Part shown: positions 20,300 through 29,209 of the stretch, one piece after another | Layout of the letters: each line of letters opens with the position of its first letter | How positions within the stretch are numbered: the first letter of the stretch is position 1 | DNA from: Streptomyces sp. ISL-100 | GTDB lineage: Bacteria > Actinomycetota > Actinomycetes > Streptomycetales > Streptomycetaceae | NCBI RefSeq assembly: GCF_018614615.1 | Contig: NZ_JAGGOK010000029.1 | Span: forward strand, 154,638-218,637 | Length of the DNA: 64,000 nucleotides | Direction of reading: 5' to 3' | Notes under the pieces: model-generated | The model's input: only the letters and a program-made list of their open reading frames with translations | The model's database searches: none | What the model was told of the DNA's origin: nothing | Program-made: the position numbers and the translations under genes

Positions 20300-20317
20300 T
20301 ATTCGCCTAGACGAATA
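20300..20317. promoter_or_regulatory. Operator 1 between the ArsR-type repressor and merA
   Basis: TATTCG-CCTAGA-CGAATA is a perfect 6-bp inverted repeat with a 6-base spacer, 25 bases before the repressor ATG. ArsR-family proteins bind such dyads. It is identical in its arms to operator 2. Confidence 0.75.
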
Positions 20318-20334
20318 CTATGCCAGTAGTGACG

Positions 20335-20352
20335 TATTCGGAAGAGCGAATA
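20335..20352. promoter_or_regulatory. Operator 2 between the ArsR-type repressor and merA
   Basis: TATTCG-GAAGAG-CGAATA has the same arms and spacing as operator 1, with centres 35 bases apart. It lies 46 bases before the merA start. One copy per divergent promoter is the simple reading. Confidence 0.75.
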
Positions 20353-20397
20353 GCTGCGGGAGCTTGTGCGGCCCGGCACTGGGAGGCAGGCAGCACC

Positions 20398-21822
20398 ATG
20401 ACAGATACAGACCCCGGCTTCGACCTGGCGATCATTGGTTCCGGTTCGGCCGCGTTCGCCGCGGCCATCGCCGCGATCGGCAAGGGTAAGCGCGTGGTGA
20501 TGGTCGAGCGCGGCACCACGGGCGGCACCTGCGTGAATGTCGGCTGCGTGCCGTCCAAGGCGCTGCTCGCCGCCGCCGAGGCACGTCACACGGCCCAGGC
20601 CGCAGGGCGTTTTCCCGGTCTGACGGCCAGGGACGTTCCGGTCGGCTTCCCCGCTCTGATCGGCGGAAAGGACGCGCTGGTCGAGGAAATGCGCATGCAC
20701 AAGTACGCCGGTCTCGCGGACGAGTACGGGTGGCAGATCACCCGCGGGAGCGCCGCCTTCGGTGGGGACGCCGACCGCCCAGTCCTGAACATCACGCTCG
20801 AGGACGGCGGTGAGGCGCACATCGTGGCCACGCACTATCTGATCGCTACGGGCGCCGAACAGTGGGCACCGCCCGTGCCCGGTCTGGAACAGGCCGGGCA
20901 CCTGACCTCCACCGGTGCCATGGAACTCGATCAACTACCCGCATCAATGATCATCGTCGGCGGCAACGCGGTCGGCCTGGAGCAGGCCCAGCTCTTCTCC
21001 CGGCTCGGCACACGGGTCACGGTCGTCGAGGCGCTGGACCGGCTCGCCCCGTTCGAGGAGCTGGAGGTCTCCGCCGCGATCGAGGAGGTCTTCGCCGACG
21101 AGGGCATCGCGGTCCACACCGCCACAACCCTGACCGCCGTCCGGCGCGACAAGGCCGGCTACACCCTCTCCACCACAGCCGAGGAGCTGCGGGCCGAGCA
21201 TCTGCTGATGGCCACCGGCCGTCGCCCCGCCACCACCGGACTGAATCTGGAGCGGGTCGGGGTGAAGACCGGTGCGCTGGGCGAGGTGGTCGTGGACGAA
21301 CAGTCGCGCACCACGCATCCGAGGATCTGGGCCGCCGGGGACGTCACCGGTCAAGCCCAGTTCGTCTATGTCGCCGCGGCTCAGGGCTCGCTCGTCGCCG
21401 ACAACGCCTTCGACGGTGCCCAGCGGTCCCTGGACTACGCGGCGCTGCCACGGATCACCTTCACCAGCCCCGCCCTCGCCTCGGTCGGCATGACCGACGC
21501 CCAGGCAGCCGATGCCGGCATCCGCTGCAACTGCCGTACGCTGCCGCTCGCGCACGTACCCAGGGCGCTGGTCAACCGGGACACCCGCGGCCTGGTCAAG
21601 ATCGTCGCCGAGGCCGGCACCGGCCGCATGCTCGGTGTGCACGCCGTCGCCGAGGGCGCCGGAGATCTGATCACCGCCGCCACGTACGCGATCAGCGCGG
21701 GGATGACTGTCGACCAGCTCGCACGCACCTGGGCCCCGTACCTGACCATGGCCGAGGCCCTCAAACTCGCCGCCCAGACCTACACCCAAGACGTGGACAA
21801 GCTGTCCTGCTGCGCCGGGTGA
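20398..21822 (+). CDS. merA: Mercuric reductase
   Basis: A 474-residue FAD/NADPH flavoprotein that reduces Hg(II) to volatile Hg(0). FAD-binding IIGSGSAAFAAA, the redox pair in GGTCVNVGCVPSK (Cys45, Cys50), a second nucleotide fold IIVGGNAVGLEQAQ, AAGDVTGQAQFVYVAA, and the diagnostic C-terminal Cys471-Cys472 pair (LSCCAG) are all present. There is no N-terminal HMA domain, as in other streptomycete MerA. The ATG at 20398 follows GGGAGG. Divergent from the repressor; a MerR-family gene and merB follow. Confidence 0.95.
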   Translation: MTDTDPGFDLAIIGSGSAAFAAAIAAIGKGKRVVMVERGTTGGTCVNVGCVPSKALLAAAEARHTAQAAGRFPGLTARDVPVGFPALIGGKDALVEEMRMHKYAGLADEYGWQITRGSAAFGGDADRPVLNITLEDGGEAHIVATHYLIATGAEQWAPPVPGLEQAGHLTSTGAMELDQLPASMIIVGGNAVGLEQAQLFSRLGTRVTVVEALDRLAPFEELEVSAAIEEVFADEGIAVHTATTLTAVRRDKAGYTLSTTAEELRAEHLLMATGRRPATTGLNLERVGVKTGALGEVVVDEQSRTTHPRIWAAGDVTGQAQFVYVAAAQGSLVADNAFDGAQRSLDYAALPRITFTSPALASVGMTDAQAADAGIRCNCRTLPLAHVPRALVNRDTRGLVKIVAEAGTGRMLGVHAVAEGAGDLITAATYAISAGMTVDQLARTWAPYLTMAEALKLAAQTYTQDVDKLSCCAG

Positions 21823-21846
21823 ACCAGCGAAAGGGGGAACGAACCC

Positions 21847-22290
21847 ATGGACACGAACCGGGCCCGTCCGATGACAGTCGGAGAGCTGTCCCGCCGGACC
21901 GGGGTGCCGGTCAAGACCCTGCGCGAGTACACCGATCTCGGACTGATCTACACCCTCGGCCGCAGCCCGGCGAACTACCGGCTGTTCGACGCCGACGCCC
22001 TGTGGTGCGTGCGGTTCATCGGCGAGCTGCGGGGCCTTGGACTGACCGTGGCCGAGATCCGCGAGCTGACCACCGCATATCTCGACGACACCGGCCCGCC
22101 GACCGGGCCCCGTATGACGGAGCTGCTGCACCGCTCGCGCGAGAGGCTGGAGCAGCGCATCGCGGAGCAGCAGCGCACGCTGCGTCGGATCGAGGAGTTC
22201 GAAGCCGAGCACCGCGCGGACTTGGGGTGCGAGGGTGACACCGAGTTCTGCTGGGCCGGTAATCCACGGGGATGCGCCACGAGGGCTTGA
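21847..22290 (+). CDS. MerR-family transcriptional regulator
   Basis: A 147-residue protein with an N-terminal MerR winged helix (TVGELSRRTGVPVKTLREYT, then LGLIYTLGRSPANYRLFDAD) and a long dimerisation helix. The effector region has cysteines in LGCEGDTEFCWAGNPRGC, which could bind a thiophilic metal, although the canonical MerR mercury triad spacing is not evident. It starts 24 bases after merA and precedes merB by about 70 bases, so it may tune merA-merB in addition to the ArsR-type repressor. Confidence 0.85.
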   Translation: MDTNRARPMTVGELSRRTGVPVKTLREYTDLGLIYTLGRSPANYRLFDADALWCVRFIGELRGLGLTVAEIRELTTAYLDDTGPPTGPRMTELLHRSRERLEQRIAEQQRTLRRIEEFEAEHRADLGCEGDTEFCWAGNPRGCATRA

Positions 22291-22359
22291 CCCTCACCCC
22301 GGGGGCAGACCCTACGGTCACGCGTATCGGACCAACCCACTCCTGGAGGGAAGATCCCC

Positions 22360-23001
22360 GTGGACACCGACATCCAGCAGTTCGCCACCCGCTTCAACGA
22401 CTCGCTCAGCGCCGCCCCCGGCGCGCACTTCTGGCTGCTGCGTCCCCTGTTGACCCTTCTCGCGGCCGGTGAGCCGGTCACCGTGGACCAGCTCGCCACC
22501 GCGGCCGGCCGCGGTGGCGAAGAGGTCCGCCAGACGCTCGCCACCATGTCAGACACCGAGTACGACAGCGACGGCCGCATCATCGGCTACGGCATCACCT
22601 TCAACCCCACACCGCACAGGTACGAGACCGGCGACCGCACCTTCTACACCTGGTGCGCGCTCGACACCCTCGCCCTCCCCGCCTTCCTCGGCAAGACCGC
22701 TCACGTGACCTCCCCTTGCCACGGCACCGGAGAGCCGGTTCGCCTCACCGTGGCACCGGACGAGGTCACGAGCGTCGAACCGGCTACTGCCGTCGTCTCG
22801 CTCGTCACCCCGGACGCACCGACGTCGATCCGTAGCTCGTTCTGCAATCAGAGCCACTTCTTCGCCGGCCCGGACGCCGCGAGGGACTGGCTCGCAGAGC
22901 ACCCCGGCGCCAGGATCCTGCCCGTCGCCGACGCCTACGAAGTCGGGCAATCCGTCGTCGAGCAGATCGTCACCGCTGACACTCCGTCCGGGTGTTGCTG
23001 A
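22360..23001 (+). CDS. merB: Organomercurial (alkylmercury) lyase
   Basis: A 213-residue enzyme that splits carbon-mercury bonds, giving Hg(II) for MerA. The catalytic residues align with the known enzyme at a constant offset of three: Cys99 and Asp102 in YTWCALDTL, Cys120 in TSPC, and Cys162 in SSFCNQSHFF. The N-terminal part holds the usual helical domain. GTG start after GGAGGGAAG. The protein ends in GCC, an extra cysteine pair. Confidence 0.94.
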   Translation: MDTDIQQFATRFNDSLSAAPGAHFWLLRPLLTLLAAGEPVTVDQLATAAGRGGEEVRQTLATMSDTEYDSDGRIIGYGITFNPTPHRYETGDRTFYTWCALDTLALPAFLGKTAHVTSPCHGTGEPVRLTVAPDEVTSVEPATAVVSLVTPDAPTSIRSSFCNQSHFFAGPDAARDWLAEHPGARILPVADAYEVGQSVVEQIVTADTPSGCC

Positions 23002-23371
23002 AGCAGTAGCGGACCGATCCTTGGCCTGGGCATACGCCGGCTCGCTCAGCGGGGAGTCCAGATCAAATCCAGCACGTGCCCGCTGGGCGGCCCAGCCTCC
23101 AGCAGCCACGCACCAGAGGTGCTGTCCTGGCTTACGGCACAGCCCAGCACCGTCTCGGTGATGCCGGGGCGGGGCTGGGTTGCAAAGTGGCGAGGGACTC
23201 CGGCCGGCTGCCCTGCCCGCTGCTTGTGACCGGTGGCCACATGGGCTCCGTCCTGCATCCGGCTCCGCATGCGAGGTCGCCGGCCGCCCATACGCCCTGC
23301 TCCCTAAGGCTCTCCCAACGCCAGCGAAAGTGACCAGGCGTAAAATTCACGTGTAACTGCGGGGAGGCGTC
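23002..23371. other. Intergenic stretch without a recognisable gene
   Basis: About 370 bases between merB and the next small gene. A minus-strand frame (23046-23291) has no recognisable domain or start signal. Nothing else supported. Confidence 0.45.
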
Positions 23372-23668
23372 ATGCGGCACAGAATGCGTATCGGGCCGTT
23401 CCAGATCGGCTTCGGTCGCCGTCCGGTGTCCCCGATGGACAGCTCACTCAGCCGCGAACGTTTCACCATCGACGTCGCAGAGGGTTTGATGGGCGTCGGG
23501 GTTCCGTTCAGGCGGGGTTGCAGCGCCCTCGGGTTCCGCGTGGTGGTCACCGACACGGAAACCGGGCGGCGCCAGTACGTCTCCGAGAACTACACCCACG
23601 ACCTCGCGTATGCCGACGGCGAAAAATACGTCACCAAATTGATCACTGGAGTGAAGAGAGTGAAGTAG
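23372..23668 (+). CDS. Small basic hypothetical protein
   Basis: A 98-residue basic protein (MRHRMRIGPFQIGFGRRPVS start) with a beta-rich centre (GFRVVVTDTETGRRQYVSEN) and a helical C-terminus. GGGGAGG lies eight bases before the ATG. The family is not recognised; no cysteine cluster or membrane segment. It could belong to a mobile-element cargo, given the mixed surroundings. Confidence 0.6.
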   Translation: MRHRMRIGPFQIGFGRRPVSPMDSSLSRERFTIDVAEGLMGVGVPFRRGCSALGFRVVVTDTETGRRQYVSENYTHDLAYADGEKYVTKLITGVKRVK

Positions 23669-23789
23669 AGACAGACACCTGATCCCGCCATGCCCTACCC
23701 TCCGCCCCTCCGCGAAGCGCCCCGCACCGGTGCAGCACCGCGAACTGCTCGCGGAGCGCGTGAGCGCCCTTGTACTTGTGCGGCGGCCA

Positions 23790-24500
23790 CTAGCCGGCCT
23801 CGTCGCGCAGCCGGTCCGGTTCCAGAACGGTGATACGGCCCCGGCCCAGCCGCAGTACGCCCCGGTCGGCCAGCTCGCGCAGCACCTTGGTGACCGTTTC
23901 GCGGGACGTGCCGGCCAGGGCGGCGACCTGCTCGTGGGTGAGCGCGACCTGGGGATGTCCGGCCAGCGGGCGCAGCGGCCGGGCCGGTGGGGCCGCGGGG
24001 ATGAGGGTGAGCAGAGTGGAGGCGACGCGTTGGGCGACGGACTTGAAGACCGTGTCGGACAGCCGCTGTTCGAGGTCGGCGAGGCGGCTGCCGAGGATCG
24101 CGGTGATCCGGGCGGCGATCCTCGGGTCCGAGAGCAGAAGCCTGTGTACGTCGTCGCGGCTCATCACGCAGACGGTGGCGTCATCGAGGGCCTCGGCGTA
24201 GTTGCCGTACATGCGCTGCCCGAGCAGGACCATCTCACCGAAGATCGTTCCGGGGTTGATGATGGCCGTGGTCAGGGCGCGGCCCTCGGCGGATACCCGG
24301 AAGACGCGGATTCGGCCGCGTTTGAGGATGAACAGCACCTCGCACGGCTGGGGCGGGGAGAACAGCATCTCGCCCACGGTGTAGGTCCTCATCGGTGCGG
24401 CATCCGCGATGGCCGCCATCTCAGGCTCACTCAGGTCACAGAAGATGTCGACCTCGGACAGGCACCAGGTCCGGTCGGTGTCTTCACGGCTTTCGATCAC
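23790..24500 (-). CDS. Crp/Fnr-family transcriptional regulator
   Basis: A 236-residue regulator with an N-terminal cyclic-nucleotide-type beta barrel (IFCDLSEPEMAAIADAAP, then VLFILKRGRIRVFRVSAEGR and PGTIFGEMVLLGQ) and a C-terminal Crp helix-turn-helix (LTHEQVAALAGTSRETVTKV). No Fnr-type N-terminal cysteine cluster is visible. I prefer the GTG at 24500 with GAGGAG upstream. An ATG at 24698 overlapping the previous gene's stop would add a low-complexity Pro/Gly/Ala leader of 66 residues. Close homologues in Streptomyces sit among redox and dormancy-type genes. Confidence 0.82.
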   Translation of the reverse strand: MIESREDTDRTWCLSEVDIFCDLSEPEMAAIADAAPMRTYTVGEMLFSPPQPCEVLFILKRGRIRVFRVSAEGRALTTAIINPGTIFGEMVLLGQRMYGNYAEALDDATVCVMSRDDVHRLLLSDPRIAARITAILGSRLADLEQRLSDTVFKSVAQRVASTLLTLIPAAPPARPLRPLAGHPQVALTHEQVAALAGTSRETVTKVLRELADRGVLRLGRGRITVLEPDRLRDEAG

Positions 24501-24694
24501 GCGGGTGGTCTCCTCGCGTCGTCCCGGCGCCCAGGGCGGGGGCGCGGCGCCCCACACCGGGTCGGCCAGGGCATCGGCACCTTCCACTAGACAGGAAGGT
24601 ACGGGTCCGCGCGAGGGGGTGCCGGGACCACCCGCAGCAGCACCCGCAGGGCGGGCCGCCCCCGAAGGGGAGGGGGACGGCCGTTCGGTGTTGG

Positions 24695-25162
24695 TCATGA
24701 CGAGGTGTCGTCGCGGTGCATGACCCGGTGGACACAGGCGTACGCCAGGCCCAGCAGCAGGCCGTAAACGAGATGTCCGGCGAAGCTCTTCCAGGCCATC
24801 TCGTTGACCTCGAAGACCGGCATGCCGAGCTTGGCGGGCATCAGCCACAGCGCGCCCAGCACCCACCAGAGGGCGCCGTAGGCCAGACCGAGTACGGCGG
24901 CCGGGAGGAAGCGTGCGGCGCGGTGCCCGGCCAGCAGGGCGAACGTGATGCCGATGAACGCGGAGATCGCCAGGTGGACCACCCAGGCGACGCCGATGGA
25001 GCTGGAGTCCACCAGCATCGCGACCATCGGCATCATGTCCCAGACCTGCATCATGATGCCGAAGGCAACACCGCCGACCAGCCCACCCGCCGCACCGAAC
25101 ATGGCATGCGCGGGGATGGCGGCGACAGCACGGTGCTGTGATGAGGCGTGTGCAGTGGTCAT
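24695..25162 (-). CDS. Four-helix membrane protein
   Basis: A 155-residue protein with about four membrane helices: GGLVGGVAFGIMMQ, AWVVHLAISAFIGITFALLA, VLGLAYGALWWVLGALWL and LVYGLLLGLAYACVHRVM. HAMFGAAGG near the start and FAGHLVYGLLLGLAYA at the end recur in the membrane proteins at 52.4 and 60.6 kb, so these are one loose family. It is immediately upstream of the Crp-type regulator (ATGA overlap with the alternative start). Function unknown. Confidence 0.75.
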   Translation of the reverse strand: MTTAHASSQHRAVAAIPAHAMFGAAGGLVGGVAFGIMMQVWDMMPMVAMLVDSSSIGVAWVVHLAISAFIGITFALLAGHRAARFLPAAVLGLAYGALWWVLGALWLMPAKLGMPVFEVNEMAWKSFAGHLVYGLLLGLAYACVHRVMHRDDTSS

Positions 25163-25576
25163 GATCGTGTGCCCTTCGTTGCGGTGACTGTGCTGCCGAC
25201 GCTAGGAGCGATGCAGGCGGCATGTATGTGAGGGCGCTTACGTACGGGCCGGTAGATCACGGGAGTTCGACGGGGCTGGTACACCGCGCGAAGACGCGCG
25301 AAGACACGCTCGTGACGGACGGAAGCGGAGCCCGCCCAGGAGCCGGCCCTTGGACGCCTTACGCACGCTCCATCAGTTCCCTGCCGCGCGGCCGAAGTAG
25401 GCCGTGGAGAGGACCAGCTCGCACCGCTCTGCGGGCAGGCAGGCCAGGGTCGGCCGGCTGGCTGGCCGGGCGGCATCGAGAGGCCTCCGCTGACCCGAGC
25501 ATGTGGCCACTGAGCGGAACCGGCTACAGGCCGCGGGCCTCCCCATCGAGTCGTACCGGTTGGGCGGGAGCTCATC
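25163..25576. other. Intergenic stretch without a recognisable gene
   Basis: About 410 bases between the membrane protein and the end of the arsenic operon. Frames on both strands lack domains and start signals. Confidence 0.45.
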
Positions 25577-26746
25577 TCACACGGACACGGCAGGGGCCAA
25601 CGCGTCGAAGACTTCGTCGACCTGTTCGTATCCGGCGCGCAGCAGGAAGGTGTTGAGGCGGCCGTAGGACTTGGCGCCGAGGATGAAGAAGTGCGGTTCG
25701 GGGTTGCGCAAGGCGTCGATGCCGACGGTGGGCTGGGCGAGGCAGTCGCCGCCCGCGGAGCCGAGCAGGGCGGCGGAGAGGTTCATGGGGGCGGCCGTGG
25801 CGTAGCACTCGTGGACCTGTAGCTGACGGTAGAGGGAGGCGTCGCCGACGTACCCGGTGAGCGCCACGATGTGGTCGCAGACGATCTCGCGGGGGCCCTG
25901 GGAGGTGCCGAGGGTGACACGCACCCGGTCGCCGTCGGAGTGCAGGGATTGGACATGGGCGCCGGTGTGGACGGTGACGCGGTCGCTGACGCCGTCGGCG
26001 AACGCCTGGGAGATTTCGACGAGCTGCTGGCGGCCGGGCAGGGTGTCGTCTCGTACGGCTCCCCAGTCGGGAGCCGGGCTGCGCACGATCCACTCGACGC
26101 GGGTGCCGGGAAGTGCAGCGAGGTCGCGGGCGGTGGTCTGGGCGGATTTGCCGGCGCCGAGGAGCAGGATGGTGCCCGCCCAGCGGTCCGGATCACGGAC
26201 AGGCGGGAGAGTGCGGGTGATGCGGTGGTCGAGGGCCCGTTCGCCGGGGGCGGGGATGCCGCCGGCGCCCAGGGTGTTGGGAACGGCGTAGGTACCGGTG
26301 CAGTCGAGGACGAGGTCTGCTTCGGCCGTTTCCTCACCGTCGGGCGTGTCGAGGAGGAGGGTGAAGGGTGCCGCGGCGCGGACGTCGGTGCCGATCTGCT
26401 CGTGTTTGAGCAGGCCGGTGCGGGCGATGGCAGCGACCCTGGTACGCAGCCGGATGCGGCCTTCGAGGGCGGGCAGTGCGGCGACGGGGTCGAGGAGGCG
26501 GGCCGCCAGTTCGGCTCCGGTGGGGCAATCGTCGCCGGTCGGGGCGTGCGGCAGGTGCGTGCGCATCCGGTGCGAGACGTTGAGGTCCCACGCGGTGAAC
26601 AGGCGGACATGGCCCCAGGCGCGTACGTGGGCGGCGACGGTGTCCGCAGCCTCGTAGACGGTGAACGGCCATCCGGCGTCGGCGCAGGCGAGCGCGGCGT
26701 CGAGGCCGACCGGTCCGGCGCCGAGGATCGCGACGTGTCGCTGCAT
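25577..26746 (-). CDS. FAD/NAD(P)-binding oxidoreductase, last gene of the arsenic operon
   Basis: A 389-residue flavoprotein of the flavin-monooxygenase/thioredoxin-reductase-like group. It starts with an FAD fold (VAILGAGPVGLDAALACADA) and has a second nucleotide fold (ILLLGAGKSAQTTARDLAAL), with an internal LVLDCTGTYAVPNTLG block and VALTGYVGD late. No CxxC redox pair is visible, so it is more like a monooxygenase or dehydrogenase than a disulfide reductase. It begins 34 bases after the phosphoesterase-radical SAM gene. An oxidation of an organoarsenical or sugar is plausible but not shown. Confidence 0.82.
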   Translation of the reverse strand: MQRHVAILGAGPVGLDAALACADAGWPFTVYEAADTVAAHVRAWGHVRLFTAWDLNVSHRMRTHLPHAPTGDDCPTGAELAARLLDPVAALPALEGRIRLRTRVAAIARTGLLKHEQIGTDVRAAAPFTLLLDTPDGEETAEADLVLDCTGTYAVPNTLGAGGIPAPGERALDHRITRTLPPVRDPDRWAGTILLLGAGKSAQTTARDLAALPGTRVEWIVRSPAPDWGAVRDDTLPGRQQLVEISQAFADGVSDRVTVHTGAHVQSLHSDGDRVRVTLGTSQGPREIVCDHIVALTGYVGDASLYRQLQVHECYATAAPMNLSAALLGSAGGDCLAQPTVGIDALRNPEPHFFILGAKSYGRLNTFLLRAGYEQVDEVFDALAPAVSV

Positions 26747-26780
26747 GATGAACTCCCTTTCACACGCGTACGGGTACAGG

Positions 26781-28457
26781 TCAGATGGCGCAGTGGACGG
26801 GGCGGGGCAGGCTGCCGTCGGTGAGGCGGGCGGCGAAGAACCGCTCGGTCACCAGCTGTTTGCCCATGGCCAGCGGGGTCCCTGCGGGGGCGAGATGCAG
26901 GTCGGGGCTGGTGGCCAGATCGGCGCCGGCGGGGTGCCAGTGCAGGCCGTCGGCGGTAACGGTCAGCTCCGGGATGCTGGAGTCCTCGCCGATCTCCACT
27001 CCGGTTTCGGAGAAGCCGCGGCGCAGTAGCGGGCGCACGGCGAAGTGGTCGGCCGGCAGGCCGAGTCCGGCGAGCAGGTCGGCGACCGCGGGGACCTCGT
27101 GGGTGTTCTCAGGCGTCTCGGTGAGGGCGACGCGCGGGGGCAGGCCGAGGTCGATCAGGTGACGGATGCCGTCCATGGTGCGCTGCCAGGAGCCGGAACC
27201 GCGGTGCAGGTCGTGGGTGGCGGCGGTGGCGCCGTCCAGGGAGGTCTGGACGGTGAGTTTGCGGCCGGCCAGGTCCGCGAGCCCGGTGGCACGGCGGCCG
27301 CGCAGCAGCATCGCGTTGGTCATGACGGCGGTGGGCAGCTGGGCGGAGGCGTGGTCGAGGAGTTCGACGATGTCGGGGTGGAGGAAGGGCTCGCCGCCGG
27401 TGACGTACAGCTCGGTGAACCCGGCCTGCACGGCTTCGTCGACGAGAGCGCGGAAGGCGTCGGCGGGCAGGGTGCGAGCCGCCGCCTTCGGGGAGGAGGC
27501 GACCGCGCAGTAGTCGCAGGCCAGGTTGCAGTGGAAGTTGGTGTAGAGCCAAAGGCGGGACGGGAAGTACGGGGTGCCGAACAGTGGGACCACCGGCCGG
27601 TCACCCTCCAGGGCTTGCAACGTGGCTTCTCCCCAGCCGTCGTCGGCGGGACGGAACCCGGACGGCAGGGTGGAACGGTAGAGGTGGTAGCGGCCCCGTG
27701 AACGCTCACGCGGGGGCAGGATCTCCAGGCAGGTGGTCCACCAGCCGATCTCGATGGTCTCGACGAACACTTCGGGGAGCCCGGCGGCGCGCATGGAGCG
27801 GGCTTGCGCCTGCCAGTCGTACGCGAGCGGAATCAGCTCCGCCTTGGGGTACCCGTCGCCGAGGTCGATGAGGGCGTACCAGACGTTCCGGCGGCCGTCG
27901 TTGGCAGGCTTGCCGAGTACGCCGACGTTGACTGCGAGCCTCTCCCCGATGTGCCGCTGCCAGGGCAGGCCGCTGTGGGTGCACAGCACCACGTCCGCGC
28001 CGGACGCCTCGGCGCGCAGCCGGTGCTGCCCCTCCGGCAGCGACTCCCACCAGAAGTCGTTCAGCGCCAGCGTCGACCCGTGGACCATGTGGACGTCCAC
28101 GCCGTCGATGCTCTCCCTGTGCTCAGTGGGCAGTTGGCCCATCCAGGCGGCGAAGTCACGGCTGGTGGTGGCGAGGGTGTGGTCGTAGATGAGCTGGGCG
28201 TACTCGTTGTCCTTGGGGTCGCGGTAGCCGCAGCCGCAGTCGGTGTCGCCGCGGGCGATCGCCACGTCGTAATTGCCCGCGATGCACTCGACGCCGTTGT
28301 CGGCCAGGATCGGCCACAGGGCATCCACGTCGGCGCCGAAGCCACCGAGATCGCCCAGGCAGAACAGGCGCTCGGCTCCTCTGGCGCGGGCGTCGTCGAC
28401 GAAGGCTTGCAGGGCGTACGGATTGCCGTAGGGGCCTCCGCATACTGCGATACGCAT
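26781..28457 (-). CDS. Fusion of a calcineurin-like phosphoesterase and a radical SAM enzyme
   Basis: A 558-residue two-domain protein. Residues 1 to about 230 resemble YfcE-type phosphoesterases (LFCLGDLGGFG, AGNYDVAI, VHMVHGST, VLCTHSGLPW), but the first metal motif DxH is replaced by GxY (AVCGGPYGNPYAL), so metal binding may be altered. From about residue 300 comes a radical SAM domain with the CxxxCxxC cluster motif CNLACDYC (about residues 308-315) and the SAM-binding VTGGEPFLHPDIVELL. The C-terminus lacks the Cys-rich domain of classical ArsS. Expected cofactors: 4Fe-4S and SAM. It lies between the glycosyltransferase and the flavoprotein in the arsenic operon; it or the other radical SAM gene may form the As-C5' adenosyl bond. 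That role is inference. Confidence 0.85.
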   Translation of the reverse strand: MRIAVCGGPYGNPYALQAFVDDARARGAERLFCLGDLGGFGADVDALWPILADNGVECIAGNYDVAIARGDTDCGCGYRDPKDNEYAQLIYDHTLATTSRDFAAWMGQLPTEHRESIDGVDVHMVHGSTLALNDFWWESLPEGQHRLRAEASGADVVLCTHSGLPWQRHIGERLAVNVGVLGKPANDGRRNVWYALIDLGDGYPKAELIPLAYDWQAQARSMRAAGLPEVFVETIEIGWWTTCLEILPPRERSRGRYHLYRSTLPSGFRPADDGWGEATLQALEGDRPVVPLFGTPYFPSRLWLYTNFHCNLACDYCAVASSPKAAARTLPADAFRALVDEAVQAGFTELYVTGGEPFLHPDIVELLDHASAQLPTAVMTNAMLLRGRRATGLADLAGRKLTVQTSLDGATAATHDLHRGSGSWQRTMDGIRHLIDLGLPPRVALTETPENTHEVPAVADLLAGLGLPADHFAVRPLLRRGFSETGVEIGEDSSIPELTVTADGLHWHPAGADLATSPDLHLAPAGTPLAMGKQLVTERFFAARLTDGSLPRPVHCAI

Positions 28458-28486
28458 AGGGGGTGTCTCTCTCCAAGATCGAACGG

Positions 28487-29209
28487 TCACGTACGGGCAT
28501 CGCGCGCTGTACGTCCGCAGCGGGCCGGCCGGGGCCCTGCGGCGTAGCGGGTGCGGATGGTCTCGGGGTCGACGCCCGCGAAGTACAGCAGCTTCAGGTA
28601 CTGCATGAAGGCGATCATGCGCCAGGTGCCGTGCTCGGTGAACCGGCGCGACGAGGCCGTCGAGGTAGCGGTCAACAGGCACAGCCGTCCGCGCCGGTGC
28701 AGACGCCGGGACATTTCCAGGTCCTCCATGATGGCCAGGTCCGGGAAGCCGCCGAGTTCGTCGAAGACAGTGCGGCGGACGAACATGGCCTGGTCGCCGA
28801 AGATGTGGTGCAGGCGGCGGGCCCGGGCATTCGACGTCCACGCCAGGTAGTTAAGTCCGGGCGTGCGGCGGTCGAAGCGGATGGTGAGGCCGCCGCCCAC
28901 CACGTTCGGGTCAATGAGGCAGGTGCGGATCTGGCCGAGGGCCGCCGGGGCGATGGCGGTGTCGGCGTGGACGAACCACAGGACGTCGCCGCCGGCGTGC
29001 CGTGCTCCCTCGTTCATCTGACGTGCGCGGCCACGTGCGCTGTGCACCACGGGGGCGTACGGGGTGGCGAGTTCGACGGTGGCGTCGGTGGAGCCGCCGT
29101 CGACGACGATCAGCTCGCAGTCGGGAAAGTCGCGGCACAAGCGGCTCAGCGCGGTCTGGACGGTGGCTTGTTCGTTCAGGACGGGGACGATGATCGACAC
29201 CTGGCTCAT
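28487..29209 (-). CDS. Family 2 glycosyltransferase of the arsenosugar-associated (TIGR04283) type
   Basis: A 240-residue GT-A glycosyltransferase: SIIVPVLNEQATVQTALSRL, then VVDGGSTDATVELA, RGRARQMNEGARHAGGDVLW, and the metal-binding FVHADTAI. FGDQAMFVRRTVFDELGGFP and MEDLEMSRRLHRRGR complete the fold. This single-domain type is characteristically found with arsM genes and is named for arsenosugar biosynthesis by that association. Its ATG overlaps the upstream DUF2064 gene (ATGA), so the pair is coupled. Confidence 0.88.
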   Translation of the reverse strand: MSQVSIIVPVLNEQATVQTALSRLCRDFPDCELIVVDGGSTDATVELATPYAPVVHSARGRARQMNEGARHAGGDVLWFVHADTAIAPAALGQIRTCLIDPNVVGGGLTIRFDRRTPGLNYLAWTSNARARRLHHIFGDQAMFVRRTVFDELGGFPDLAIMEDLEMSRRLHRRGRLCLLTATSTASSRRFTEHGTWRMIAFMQYLKLLYFAGVDPETIRTRYAAGPRPARCGRTARDART

